From Sambucus nigra (taxonomy: Eukaryota; Streptophyta; Magnoliopsida; Dipsacales; Adoxaceae), in assembly GCA_949130495.1 (NCBI GenBank), contig OX422219.1, positions 262,493,111 to 262,557,110 of the forward strand: a stretch of 64,000 bases of DNA. Direction: 5' to 3'. Under the pieces are notes generated by a model. That model saw only the letters and a list, made by a program, of their open reading frames with translations. It was not told the DNA's origin and ran no database searches. Within the stretch, counting starts at the first letter, position 1; each line of letters begins with the position of its first letter. Shown piece by piece: positions 1 through 11,668 of this stretch. The translations under genes were made by a program, and so were the position numbers.

Positions 1-1549
1 TAGACGTTTACCTACTGATTTTGCTACTTGGATGGATAGAATCCACGAGTGTCACGTAACTAGTGAGAAAACCCTTCAAGTTAAGTTTAGAGACGAAACC
101 TTATACGTAATCATAATAATGATAAATTAAGGATAAATGTTGTGACTATGGGTAATGGGAGGAACCTATATTAATATGATGAATGGGTATATTTATATGA
201 TTGTGTGTACATATATTATATACATATGAAAAATGTACCCGCGCTACTTGCTATCCCTGAGGTTACCGCGCTGGGACGATCTTATCCTGTGTTGCTTTAT
301 GGGGGATATTGATTCGTACCCTAGAAGTTAGAGATCCTAGGTACGGGCTATCAGATTGATAGTCGGACGGTCCTAAGAGACGTGTGGGTATGTACTGACC
401 TCTTGGACTTGGAATCTATGCTTCGCGTCAACGTTGTTTTGTATATGTTAATACAGTTCGAGAGTGATTCCGAACTTGTAATTCCCTTTGTGTGAGCGAT
501 ACGGATATTGGATAGCAGAGTATGCCCGCACCATAGATTTAGTTGGGTGCTGTTATATATATATATTATACGAGTAGTTAATATATATATGAGGTTATAA
601 ACTTTAAACTGCTTACTGTGATTTGATAAGTAGGACATAGTTGTTGACGCAATAATAAATACTTGTTTTGTGAAAGTATGAGAAGACACTGGGAAAATTT
701 ATAATTTAATGAAGATAAAACGAGAGGAGTGCTACATATTGAAAGTAACCTTTTTAAAACGTTGTCATCATTCGGTTTTAAAAACTTATGAGTAAGTTAA
801 GGTAAACTAAATTATTTGGGAAGGTTAGTACGATAGGCGTGCACATTAGAAGAGAGGTGAGAATTTCTCAAGAGAGTGTCGAACTAATATGATTTGCATT
901 GGCCTGTATCAATTTAAAGACTTGCTTAACGTATTTTAAAATCAAACACACTTTCGGGCTCTGACCCGTTTCTTTTCCTCTCTCTCTCTCTTGTATATAT
1001 ATATATATATATGTATATTTTCAGGTGCCTAGCCACAGGGGCGTCTTGCTTAGGATCCCTTGAGAAGGACGAGCTGCAGCTTAGGTGGGAGTTGCAGGTC
1101 ACTTGAGTAGACGGCTTCTATTATTGACTCCACTCCTATTATTCTCATTTATTGGGCACGTGTTGCCCTTTTCATCATTTCATTTGTTATTGGGATTTTG
1201 TATTTCTTTTATTTCCAGTATTGTCCTATGGGATTTATTCAGGATGGATTTGTGGTTTTAGTTCCATTTGTTGACATTCGATTGACGAATGTATTATGTT
1301 ATTTGGTTTATTGTGGTGTGATTCTTTATTGTAGAAATGTTGTTTTAAATTAAAATAAACCTTTTTCTTTAATTAAAATTTGGAAAGTTTTGTATGGAAA
1401 ATGTTTTGACACTTAGCTTAATTATTTAGGGTGTTAAATTGGAAAAGTTATTTTTATCGACAGTGATGCTGAGAATGAACCAACTGTTTACCTTGGTTTA
1501 ATTTAATAAAGGAGTGATCGCCCGGTATTTAATTAGGCGGGGTGTCACA
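1..1549 (+). mobile_element. 5' LTR (3' part) of Tekay-type Ty3 retrotransposon 1
   Basis: The stretch aligns by eye with about 7520-9140, the 3' LTR of the same element, including the conserved block starting GCGCTACTTGCTATCCC (241 and 7791) and the shared end GGCGGGGTGTCACA. The beginning of the LTR lies outside the window. Identity between the two LTRs is only about 80-85% by eye, so either the insertion is old or the LTRs have different histories. A CT-run followed by TA repeats (978-1013) is shared with the 3' LTR at 8570-8590. Gag-coding sequence starts within 3 bases of the LTR end, with no primer-binding site, so the leader and the 5' end of gag are missing. Confidence 0.85.
978..1013. 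repeat. (CT)n(TA)n microsatellite inside the LTR
   Basis: A run of CT dinucleotides passes directly into TA dinucleotides. The same composite tract, shorter, sits at the same place in the 3' LTR (8570-8590), so it is an ancestral part of this LTR family. A pyrimidine tract followed by a TA-rich stretch could serve as promoter or splice context, but nothing here proves it. Confidence 0.8.
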
Positions 1550-1551
1550 CC

Positions 1552-2650
1552 GTTATTGTTGCTCAAGCGGTGAATGCCGCGCTAGTGGTGGTACAGCAGG
1601 CTCCACCCCAGATTCTGGAAGTGGCGCTAGTACCTGAACAGCTTCCATCTGCATGGGAGCAGGTTAGGGATTCCTTTCAAAAGGCGCATCCCCCTGAGTT
1701 CTCGGGTAGTGCAGATATCATCATCGTCAGCTAATGGAAGAAAGATATCCAACGACATCTTCGTATGTATGAGTGCACAGACGTACATAAATAGTTGTTT
1801 GCTTCCTTTAAGCTAGTGGGGGCCGCTTTGCAGTGGTGGGAGTCCACCACCACCTTGGAGGAGAGGAATACTATCCCGATTCAGGTATTCTGGGAGCGGT
1901 TTGACCGCAAGTACTTTCCACCCACCGTGCAGACTGAGATGAGGCAGAAATTACTGAACTTGAAACATGAGAATTACACCGTTGCTGAGTATGAGGAGGA
2001 GTTCATGAGACTTCTCACCATAGTGCCAGATGAGGCACCCACTGAGGGTAAAAAGATAAGAATGTTTGTGGACGGGTTAGCTTGGAGGATCCGTCAGCAT
2101 CTTATAGGGAATTTGTCTCTGGTTCACTGATGTACTCAATGCTGCTTTACTACATTGCCAGGATCACCGCTTCCATCTACAGGGAAGCAAGCGAGCAGGA
2201 GAGTCCGGCCAGCAGGGCAGAACCGGGGGTAGTAGTGCTAGTGGAGCACCGATATCTCAAGGACAGACTCGTTAGCATGAGCAGAGTTCCCATCAGGGGA
2301 ACCCTGCCAAGAGATTCCGTTCAGGTGATTCCAGGCAGGGATTTGGGGGTTATAGGCAGGGTTAGCAGGGCCAGCCTAATCAGCAGGGACAGCAAGGCCA
2401 ACACCGACAACAGCAGGGTCAGCAGCAGGGCCAACAACGTTTTCACCAGGGCTAGTGGCGGGGTGGTAACGGCCAGCAGGGTTCGAGGGGAGGAAATTTC
2501 AAAGGCCGATGTTTTGGGTGCGGCAAGCATGGACATAGGCGCTATGATTGTCCCGAGAGAGAGAGGGCCCCATAGTAGTAGGGTGCCCGTAACGAGCTAC
2601 AGAGGCCACTTTTTCCAGCCGCCCTCCCAGCCCCAGCTCAAGTACCATCC
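1552..2650 (+). pseudogene. Ty3 Gag pseudogene (retrotransposon gag domain plus zinc knuckle)
   Basis: Gag would form the virus-like particle and bind element RNA. Reading from 1552 gives a Tekay-like gag, including AWEQVRDSFQKAHPPEFSGS, then the core domain with QWWES and the segment ending FVDGLAWRIRQHLIG. It lacks a start codon because the 5' end is deleted against the LTR. In-frame stops lie at about 1732 (TAA) and 1792 (TAG), and the frame shifts near 2100-2130. In the new frame a CCHC zinc knuckle (CFGCGKHGHRRYDC, 2510-2551) is complete, preceded by a Q/G-rich linker. Three TAG codons follow at about 2576-2584. The same frame runs into pol, so the ancestor had one gag-pol frame. Gag identity is firm and it is clearly non-functional. 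Confidence 0.85.
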
Positions 2651-2737
2651 CTACCAGCCATTCTAGCAGCTCCAGTGCAGCAGGGGCAGTTACAGTATGG
2701 ACGTGTCTATAACGTCCACTAGGCAACAGCTCCACAG

Positions 2738-5700
2738 GCACCACCCGTGATTGAGGGTATGTTTCATATCCATGGTACTATGGGTCGAGTTTTATTTAAT
2801 ACTGGGGCGACGCATTGTTTTATAGCTACTCATTTCGCGAAGGCCTTAGGATTATTAGCCACAACAGAGAGCACTGTGACGTGTGTAGACTCACCACTGG
2901 GAAATGGTTCGCTTATTTTCTTTATATGCCGGGGTGTGGGGGTAGAGATTGGTATCTTGGTATTACCTGCAAGCATGTTAGTCTTAGATATGCATGAGCA
3001 TGACGTTATTATCGGTATGAATTGGCTCGCTGCTTACAGGGCCATGATAAATTGTTTTGGCGGGGGTATTGTTTTTTCCATTCCGGGGCAAGAGATGTTT
3101 GTAGTGGCGATGCCTCGCCCAGAGGGAGGATCGACAGCTCATTTGTATTACATAGAGGAGGATACCTCTAAGGAGGTTGTGATTCCCTTAGACTCGATCC
3201 CAGTTGTTCGTGAGTATTCCGATGTATTCCAGGATATACCAGGCCTACCCCCCAGTCGAGAGATAAACTTTGCCATAGATTTATTACTGGATACTAGACC
3301 TATAGCACGCGCTCCGTACCGTATGGCTCCGATGAAGATGCGAGAGTTACGAGATCAGATAGAGCAGATGTTAGGTCACGGCTTCATTTGCAGGAGTACC
3401 TCACCTTGGGGCGCTCCAGTTTTGTTTGTGAAGAAGAGAGATGGTTCATTGAGGCTATGTGTGGACTACCGGGAGTTGAACAAGGTCACGATACGGAATA
3501 AGTATCCGTTGCCTCGAATCGATGATCTGTTCGACCAGCTGAGGGGAGCAACTTTCTTTTCGAAGATAGATCTGAGGTCGGGGTACCATCAGCTACGTAT
3601 TAGGGAGCAGGATGTTTTAAAGACTGCCTTCTTGACGAGATATGGGTCTTATGAGTTCAGAGTGATGCCATTTGGCCTCACAAATGCTCCAGCCATGTTC
3701 ATGGACTTAATGAACCGAGTGTTCAGAGAGTTCTTGGATCAGTTTGTCATCGTCTTTATAGATGACATTTTGATATATTCAGACTCCGAGGAGGAGCATG
3801 CCGAGCACTTGAGGTAGGTTTTTCAGACTCTACGAGAGCATCAATTGTATGCTAAGTATGAGAAGTGCAGATTTTGGTTGCGAGAAGTACAGTTCTTGGG
3901 GCATGTTGTTTCTGAACATGGGATAGCAGTTGACCCGAGTAAAGTGTCAGCGGTGAGGGAGTGGGGACATCCCACGACACCGACGGAAGTGCGTAGTTTC
4001 TTGGGGTTAGCCGGATACTACAGGAGATTCATTCGGGGATTCTCCAAAATAGCAGGTCCATTGACGAACCTGACTCGCAAAGGGGTTCCATATGTTTGGG
4101 ATGATGCTTGTCAATTGGCTCTCGACGAGATGAAAGACAAGCTTACTTGAGCATCGGTCCTTACTTTACCGAAGCCAGGTGTGGAGTACCTGGTTTACAC
4201 CAATGCCTCTTTACGGGGACTTGGGGGAGTACTTCAGTAGGAAGAGAAGGCTATAGCCTATGCCTCCCGTAAGCTTAAGCCTCATGAGAAGAATTACCCC
4301 ACCCACGACCTGGAGTTAGCAGCGGTCATTTTTGCATTGAGGATATGGAGGCACTATTTATTGGGGGAGAAATTCCGTTTGTTCACAGACCACAAGTCAC
4401 TGCAGTACCTGTTCACTCAGCGAGAGCTGAATATGCGTCAGCGCAGATGGTTAGAGTTTGTGAAGGACTTTCAGTTCGACATACAGTACCATCCGGGGAA
4501 GGCCAACGTAGTTGCTGATGCGTTGAGCCGTAGACCGGTAGACGATGTAGCGGACGTCTGGAAAGAAAAGTGGAAGGAGTTGGGTCACCAGGACGCAGTA
4601 GCCCGTTCCTTCATATCTGTTATGACAGTGACACCCGAGATTGTTACGAGGGTGATATAGGCACAGACCGCAGTCCCGTTTTGCCAGGAGCAGATTGTAC
4701 GACTTTTAGCTGAGGGTGCTGAGTCCTATTCTGTTAGTTATGATGGGGGTTTGAGGTTTAATGGGAGATTAGTGGTACCAGAAGGATCAGAATTACGTCA
4801 TGCAGTGATGACCCAGTCTCACGGGTCCCAATTTGCAGTATATCCTGGAGGAGATAAGATGTACCAGGATATGAGGCGGCAATACTGGTGGAGTGGGATG
4901 AAGAAGGACATTGCTGAGTTCGTGTCCAAGTGTTCTACCTCCCAGCTGGTAAAGGTGCACCATCAGAAACCGTCAGGGTTGCTTTAGCCACTGGAAATAC
5001 CCGCGTGGAAGTTGGAGAGTATTTCCATGGATTTTATTACAGGGTTGCCTACATCACCGCGGGGCCACGACTCTATCTGGGTGATTGTAGACCGTTTGAC
5101 CATAGTGGATCATTTTTATGTCGGTGCGGACAGACTATACCACGGGTCAGTATGCTCAGTTGTTCATTGTTGAGATTGTCAGGTTACATGGGGTGCCCCT
5201 GAATATTGTGTCAGATAGAGACAAGATTTTCGTGTCGCATTTCTGGGAGAGCTTTCAGGAGGCTATGGGTACTGAGTTGATGTTGAGTTCAGCTTATCAC
5301 CCACAGACAGATGGGCAAACAGAGCGTACTAATCAGATGCTGGAGGATATGCTACGCATGTGTGTCCTTGATTTTGGAGGAGGTTGGGAGCCACATCTTT
5401 CACTGGTAGAGTTTGCTTATAATAACTCTTATCAATTCACGATTGGCATGGCTCCATTCGAGGCTTTGTATGACAGACCTTGTCGTTCCCCAACTTGTTG
5501 GCTCGAGGTGGGGGATAACAAGTTTCTAGGACCAAAGGTGATTCAAGAAACCTCCGTGAGGATCGAGATGATCAGGAGTCGCATTCGAGTAGCACAGGAC
5601 CGACAGAAAAGCTACGCCGATGCGAAACGGTTCTTCCGAGAGTTTAATGTGGGGGACCAAGTGTTACTACGTGTATCTCCTATGAAAGGAGTGATGAGGT

Positions 5701-6119
5701 TCGGGAAGAAAGGGAAATTGGACTCGAGGTACGTGGGACCATTTCCCATTATCGAGAGGATTGGGCCGGTAGCATACAGATTGGGACTGCCAGAGCATTT
5801 ACATCGCATCACGATGTATTCCACATCTCGTCGTTGAGACGATACCTTCAGGATGACATGGCTCATACCCACATCGCGATAGATGAGATAGACTTACAGC
5901 CTGACAGCTCTTATGAGGAGAGACCGGTGGCTATCCTAGACCATAGCGATAGGAGATTGAGGTCAAAGGTAGTCCCACTTGTACGGGTCCAGTGGGAGCA
6001 TCATAATGTGGAGGAATCCACTTTGGGAGCGTGAGGCAGATATGCGAGAGAGATACCCAGATTTATTCTTACCAGGTATGCCTTATTTTTTGAATTTCGG
6101 GCTGAAATTCCATTATTAG
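2738..6119 (+). pseudogene. Ty3 Pol pseudogene: protease, RT, RNase H, integrase, chromodomain (Tekay/Del type)
   Basis: Pol copies the RNA genome and inserts it. Domain order PR-RT-RH-IN-chromodomain marks a Ty3 chromovirus, and the RT text ([29 protein letters not shown] at about 3755) fits the Tekay/Del clade. The protease active site reads NTG instead of DTG (2798). RNase H has Asn for its first catalytic Asp (YTNASLRGLGG, 4202). In the integrase zinc finger one His is Tyr (AVYPGG) and the CxxC reads CSTS. The integrase core keeps its D, D and E positions (VDRLT, SDRD, QTERTNQ). Stops lie at 3815, 4148, 4238, 4658 and 4985. Frameshifts fall near 5115, 5810 and 6023; the last breaks the C-terminal chromodomain, recognisable from RPVAILDHSD to MRERYPDLF. 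The terminal TAG (6117) overlaps the polypurine tract. Confidence 0.93.
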
Positions 6120-6129
6120 GGGGGAAGTA
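6118..6129 (+). other. Polypurine tract of Ty3 element 1
   Basis: AGGGGGGAAGTA lies directly before the 3' LTR start TGTAATACCCC. This is where plus-strand DNA synthesis would be primed. It fixes the LTR boundary at 6130. Confidence 0.85.
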
Positions 6130-7247
6130 TGTAATACCCCGTATTTTTATGCTATATTAATTTGGGAGTTTATTAAATTTAATGTGAGCCAATTATTTAA
6201 TATAAATCCAAAAATTAATTATGTTATAATTATTAACGCGATGAGAGTTAGTAATTATGGAAAATTTATTGAATATTACTAATGAGAAAAGTAATATATA
6301 ATATAGGTTCTATTAAATGTCACGGGTGAATAGAATGACAATTTTGGAAATTTGAGTCGGGACGCGCCCGTGTCGCGTCGGGACTAAATATTTATGAATA
6401 AAAGTGAATAAATTATAAGTCACCTGTATGGTCATTTCGAGTGCGTCAAAGTGTCCGGAAGGGTCGAGATAGTCAGAAAAGTGTACCCGGGGGTTTAGTT
6501 TGGACCTCGGGGCGTTTTTAGGCTTAATTAGTACCCCGAGAGGGCATTTTGGTCATTTTACATTTTTGGGTAATTAAACCCACGAAAATTATTAAACTAT
6601 ATCATCCATTTGGAATATCCCTTTAGGGTTAGCAAAATCAAAACATTAGAACGGCCATAGGAGAGGGAAGGAGAAAACTTCCCAAGCAAACCAAGTCCAA
6701 AAATCCATCCGGTTGCACCGCCACCACCACCAACGCGTAGATCGCGCGACGGGGAACGCAACAACACCAAATTCGTTCATAAATCAGAACGCTAAAAATC
6801 CCAGGCAAGTATTTATCTTGCTTATTTTTGTTAATGCATCATTCATGTTAGCCTAGGGTGATTAGGATGAGTTTTATAGAAGGAAAATCCATGTTGGAGA
6901 TAGGAAAACCGCATGTAGTTATGATTTGATTGATAATCTGGAAACCCCTTCATATGTAGAGGCTTAACCACGAATTTATGATGTATTAGGAGTAGAATTT
7001 CTGGGAAAAGACTGATTAAAACCATGTTATAAAAATTTCTAGGGTTCTTGAGATTTACATGAATTTTGGCTTGTTAATCCATGGTTATTAATGGGAATTT
7101 GCATGTTTTACGTAGAAGATGTATGATATTGGTTTATACTGTTAGTAGTACAAATTTTTGAGCGATTGAGAATGAAAAATATGGATTTGGATGAGGTTGT
7201 GTGATAGAACCCGTAACTGGTTAACTGCAGAATTCGCCATACCTGCT

Positions 7248-7322
7248 TGATCGATCGATAGAGCCAAGAGCTTCGATCAATCGAAGGTTCGATCGATTGA
7301 GCCCCTGGCCTCGATCGATCGA
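7248..7322. repeat. Cluster of TCGA-core palindromes in the LTR
   Basis: Four near-perfect palindromes of the form TCGATCRATCGA are packed into 75 bases (about 7248-7260, 7273-7284, 7289-7300 and 7311-7322). A corresponding cluster occurs at 32992-33050 in the related minus-strand LTR, so it is a family trait. The function is unknown; cis-regulatory sites are one possibility. Confidence 0.75.
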
Positions 7323-8350
7323 CCCCTTCTGACAGACTTGAATTCCCCTTTTAAAATTGTTGAATTAATTCTAAATGAAGAATACTCCTTAGACATCCTT
7401 ATTAAAATATTTTGGGAAATAAAGATGACCAGTAGGATTTATTAATGATTAAGAGACCTTTAATGTAAGGCGAGATTTACATTTAATGGAATTTTGTATT
7501 AAAGGGAAGAGATACGTAAAATAGTTACGATGGAAAATAGATGCATAACTACTGAATTTTACACTTGGGAGGATAGAGTCCATGAGTGTTACGTAGTAAG
7601 TTGGAATAATCCTTCGAAATAAAGTTAGAGACGAACCGTTATACGTGATAATTAATAATGGAAAAATAAGGATAAATATCGTGATTATGGGTTATAGGAT
7701 AGACCTAATTTGATATGGTAAAAGTAGTATATTTATATGACTGTGTTTATGCATATATTATATACGTGTAAAAATCGTGCCCGCGCTACTTGCTATCCCT
7801 GAGGTTACCGCGCTGGGACAGTCTTATCTCGATGGGACCTTTATGGGGGATATTGACTCGTACCCTAGAAGATAGAAATCCTTGGTACAGGCTATCGAAT
7901 CGATAGTTCAGACGGTCCTAAGAGACGTGGGGGCATGTGCTATCATCTTAGAGACTTGGAATCTATGATTCGCCTCAATATCGTTTGTGTATGTGTTAAT
8001 ACAGTTCGAGAGTGATTCCAAACTTGTATTTCCCTTAGTACGAGTAATGCGGGGATTGAATAGTAGAGTATGCCCGCACCATAATATTTATGTGGGGTGC
8101 TGTTAGAATATATATATTATACAAATATTTAATATATATATTTAATTCTGAAATTTGGAATTTCATACTGTGCTTATGGAAAGTAAGAAATGAACCATGA
8201 CTTCAATTTGGGAATACTTGTTTTGAAAAGTATAATATGACATTGGAAAACTTTATTAATAAATGAAGTTAAAATGAGAGCTTTGTTACTGAATGAAATT
8301 TTCCTCTTAAACAATTATATTGGTCAGTTTTAAATCTTACGAGTAACCTA

Positions 8351-8424
8351 AGATAAGTTAAACCATTGGGAAGATCAGTGCGATATAAGATAAGATAAAC
8401 CGTTGGAAAGATTAGTGCGATAGG
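8351..8424. repeat. 37-bp tandem duplication in 3' LTR
   Basis: Two copies of a 37-bp segment (from AGATAAGTTAAACC to GTGCGATA) lie head to tail. The 5' LTR has a single copy near 790-840, so the duplication arose in this LTR only. Confidence 0.75.
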
Positions 8425-9140
8425 CGTGCACATTAGAAGAGAGGTGAGAATTTATCAAGAGAGTGCCGTACTAATATATTGTTACATTGTCCTATAAACA
8501 TTTTAAATACTTGCTAAACAAATTTTAAATCATATACACTATCGGGCTCTGACCCGTTTCTATTTTTCTTTCTCTCTTGTATATATATGTATATCTTACA
8601 GGTGCCCAGCCACAGGGGCGTCTTGCATAGGATCCTTTGGAAGGAACGCGCTACAGTTTACGTGGGAGTTGCAGGCCTCTTGCTTAGACGAGTTCATTCA
8701 TTTGATTCCACTCTTATCATATTTATTCAGTTGGGCATGTGTCGCCCATTTTCATTATCCAGCTGTTTTATTGGACATTATGATTCATTTATTTCTAGTA
8801 TTGTCACTTTGGGATTTACTACTGTCTGGATGTTTTACTTTAAGTTTTAATGTTGGTATTCAGTTGTTGAATGTTTAAATTACTTGGATTATATGTTCCA
8901 GAATAATTATGGTGTGATTTGTTAATATTGAATTATGTAAAGTTTTAAATCATTGGTTATAAATAGAATTTGGAAAGTAATGTCTAAAAACGGTTTTGAC
9001 ACTTAGCTTAATTAATTAGGATGTTTTAAATTGGAAAAGCTATTTTTTCGACAGTGATGCTAAGAATGAACCAACTGTTCATCTTGATTTAATTTAATAA
9101 AGGAGTGATCCCCCGGTATTTAATTAGGCGGGGTGTCACA

Positions 9141-9313
9141 CCATGGTGCAGAGCACAAAAAACTAATGATGTATTGGTGTGGCACATTGAGAAGTGGAAG
9201 GACTGTGATGTTGAGAGACATATAGGTCTGTGAAACCTCTACCTCGAAACTAACAATATGCTCACGTTCATTCCCTGTGCATTTTTTCCTCGTCAACTCC
9301 ATTTTCATATGTT
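9141..9313. other. Right flank of element 1, no recognisable gene
   Basis: This short unique-looking stretch separates the LTR end from a microsatellite. I see no coding or repeat signature. Confidence 0.4.
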
Positions 9314-9314
9314 A

Positions 9315-9369
<55 letters not shown>
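9314..9369. repeat. (CT)n(TA)n microsatellite
   Basis: About ten CT units are followed by about eighteen TA units. The TA part is directly abutted by a Helitron-like 3' terminus at 9370. Confidence 0.95.
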
Positions 9370-9370
<1 letters not shown>

Positions 9371-9402
9371 TAGGGTGTACCCGTGTCGATGGCACGGTGA
9401 TA
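9370..9402 (-). mobile_element. Helitron-like 3' terminus (minus strand)
   Basis: On the minus strand the sequence forms a stem CCGTG/CACGG and then ends CTAG, followed by T from the TA repeat. Helitrons end with a short hairpin and CTRR and insert between A and T. The last bases (CACGGGTACACCCTAG) resemble the terminus at 16320 (CACGGGTTACCACTAG). The 5' TC end was not found, and no Rep/helicase reading frame was seen, so any such element is non-autonomous. Confidence 0.5.
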
Positions 9403-11637
9403 AATTTACTCCCGAGTGTTTTGGATTATAGCACTCTTGCCATGCTCCTGAGTATTTACGGCTATACAACATACATACACTGCGATGTATGGTATTATTC
9501 ATTGGACACTTTTGTAACACTACACATATTATTTCATGTTGTAATATGTGTGTAGTTTGAATAACAATGAGGTTATAAATTTAATTTTTTATTTAAAATC
9601 ACGTTTTCCTTCAAGAATATTAAAATATTTTATATATCCCCATATTATTTGAAATTTAATTTTATTGTTTGCAAAATTACACGTGTCAAATTATTTTGAG
9701 ATAATTTGTGTTTTTAATAGTACTTTCAAGTATAATAATGTTTAATGGATTTGTTTTCATATCTTGTCATGTTTTTACATATCCTATTTTTACTGTCGTT
9801 TTCAAGAATAATCATGTTTAATGAGTCTTATTCATGTTTAAAAAAATACAATTTCATTTCAAAACCAAATGACAAAATCTTATGCTGCAGTCAACCAAAT
9901 CAAAATATAGTTCGTAAAAATAAATACTGCACAAAGCTTATTAGGTACCCTTCAAAAGCAATAATCTATATTTAATATCAAGTAAACTGGATTTTATGGA
10001 ACTCTATTTCTTAGATTTCATTGAGCCATGTGCCCAAGCCGTTTTGCAGTAGTTTAGGTACAAAGATTTAGATTGAATTGACCACCACCATCTAGTCTCA
10101 ACTAAATTACCTATACACACCACCTTAGCAACTGTTCTCACACCTGACAATCCCCACAGACCCATAATTTGTTGCCCCATTCCCCACCTACTCTCTCCCT
10201 CTCTCACCCGACAACACACTCCACAAACCTATAATTTGTGTGATCAACTCATCTTCCATAAAAAAACCATAACAAATACATGTCTCAAGAAATAATGATC
10301 ACCTCGAATGGTGCTTAAAGAAAACAAACTGTAAAAAGTACAATATGAAGTACCTCAACCCCTAGATTAAACCTGCAAAATACCCACAAAACAAAGAAGA
10401 GAGAACATTAATGTTAAAGATTCTCAACAATTCTCAACAGTAAATTTTTTAAATTTTCACTATATATAAGAATAAAGAAGTTAGAAATCAAAGAAATATT
10501 TTCTCAAACATGTTGTACGCATACATCATTGTCGTTAAATTAACACCCTTCACCAAAAATAAGAAAGAGAGAGTAGTCCAAAAGGGAAAGTAAGAATAGA
10601 GAAACAAATAACCAAGGAATAAAAAAGAGTGTTAATACAAATGATCCAAATGGGAGCGGACGAACAGAGCTTTCATCTCGCCGACTTGTGTTTGCTGTGT
10701 AGGATTTTGGAAATCATATTCCACATCCTGATCATGTTAATAGGATTAGTTAAATAAGTATCTTAGCAGATCTGAACAAAAAAAAGGGTACGCAGATCTG
10801 AAACATTAAGCACATGAATACACGGAGAGAGAGAGGTTCACCCGGGGAAAAAATGCTTTTGCAGTTGAGATGTCTTGGTCGTAAGTTTGGATCGTCTTGG
10901 CCAAGTGAAAAAAAATGATTTTGTAGTTGAGATGTCAGAGTCCTAGATTCAAAGACAACCTAAACACCAGTTCAAAAACTCAAAGAAATCAATCAGACCA
11001 ATAAACAATTTTCTTTTACACCGGAGGTCCAACAAACCGTGGTCCTGTTGCAAACCAAAGAAATCAATCCAACAAACCGTGGTTGTGTTGCAAACCAAAG
11101 AAATCAATCCAACAAACCGTGATCCATCTCAACCCTATGGCTTTCAAACAGATCATTCACCCATCTTGGGTGTGGGTCCAACACAAATTATCATGTTGAG
11201 AGAGAGGTAGAGAGATGTTACAAAACTCCTTATAGGTAGATATAGTGACGGAACCTGTTAAAAATTTAGGGGAGAGAAGAAACTATTTCGTCTATCCTCC
11301 TTATCCTCCCTAAACCCCCAAACAAATTGCTGGTGTTTGAGTCTTGAGAGAGTGTTTGAGTTTTGAGGGAGTGTCGAAGATGGAAACAGATGAGTGAGGG
11401 ATTGCTTGCGTGTGTCAGCGAGAGAGTTAGATTTGTTGGGTGTGATATCTTCTCGAGCCACCCACACAGAGCGTGTGTCAGACATGTGGGAGTAACTTCT
11501 AGCCATATGGCATAATTTTAAGCCATTAGATTCAAAACCCTCTCATTCAATCTCAGCTATCAGTTGATAAAGACCAAACCCACCAAATTTAATCTGAGCA
11601 GTCAGTTGGGGGAGACAAAAAATCCCTCCTCCTTTAT

Positions 11638-11663
<26 letters not shown>
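9403..11663. other. AT-rich non-coding stretch, possibly body of a non-autonomous Helitron
   Basis: No frame looks like a real protein. It contains a 40-bp tandem repeat (11029-11122) and ends in a TA microsatellite (about 11637-11663). It may be the interior of the minus-strand Helitron whose end is at 9370, but the other end is not identified. Confidence 0.3.
11029..11122. repeat. 40-bp tandem repeat, about 2.3 copies
   Basis: The segment starting CCAACAAACCGTG recurs at 11029, 11069 and 11109, a constant period of 40 bases. It contains GTTGCAAACCAAAGAAATC in the first two copies. Confidence 0.9.

Positions 11664-11668
<5 letters not shown>

Larger units (their letters stand above)
6130..9140 (+). 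mobile_element. 3' LTR of Tekay-type element 1, 3011 bp
   Basis: The LTR begins TGTAATACCCC right after the polypurine tract and ends GGGGTGTCACA, an imperfect terminal inverted repeat with the TG...CA ends expected of LTRs. The right part matches 1-1549; the left part matches the LTR beginning at 63409. A 3-kb LTR suits the Tekay/Del group. Internal features are a cluster of TCGATCRATCGA-type palindromes (7248-7322) and a 37-bp tandem duplication (8351-8424). The 5-base target duplication cannot be checked because the left flank lies outside the window; the right flank is CCATG. Confidence 0.9.

Noticed and set aside
2082..2666. Long Arg/Ser-rich open frame overlapping gag
   Set aside because: It is an out-of-frame reading of the Q/G-rich gag linker and zinc knuckle; the correct frame contains CFGCGKHGHRRYDC.
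9314..9520. Open frames with strings of Tyr-Ile around the CT/TA microsatellite
   Set aside because: They are translations of a dinucleotide repeat, with no protein-like sequence outside it.
10650..11250. Captured host-gene exons inside the presumed Helitron
   Set aside because: No frame gave a recognisable protein, and the repeats (11029-11122) argue against coding.
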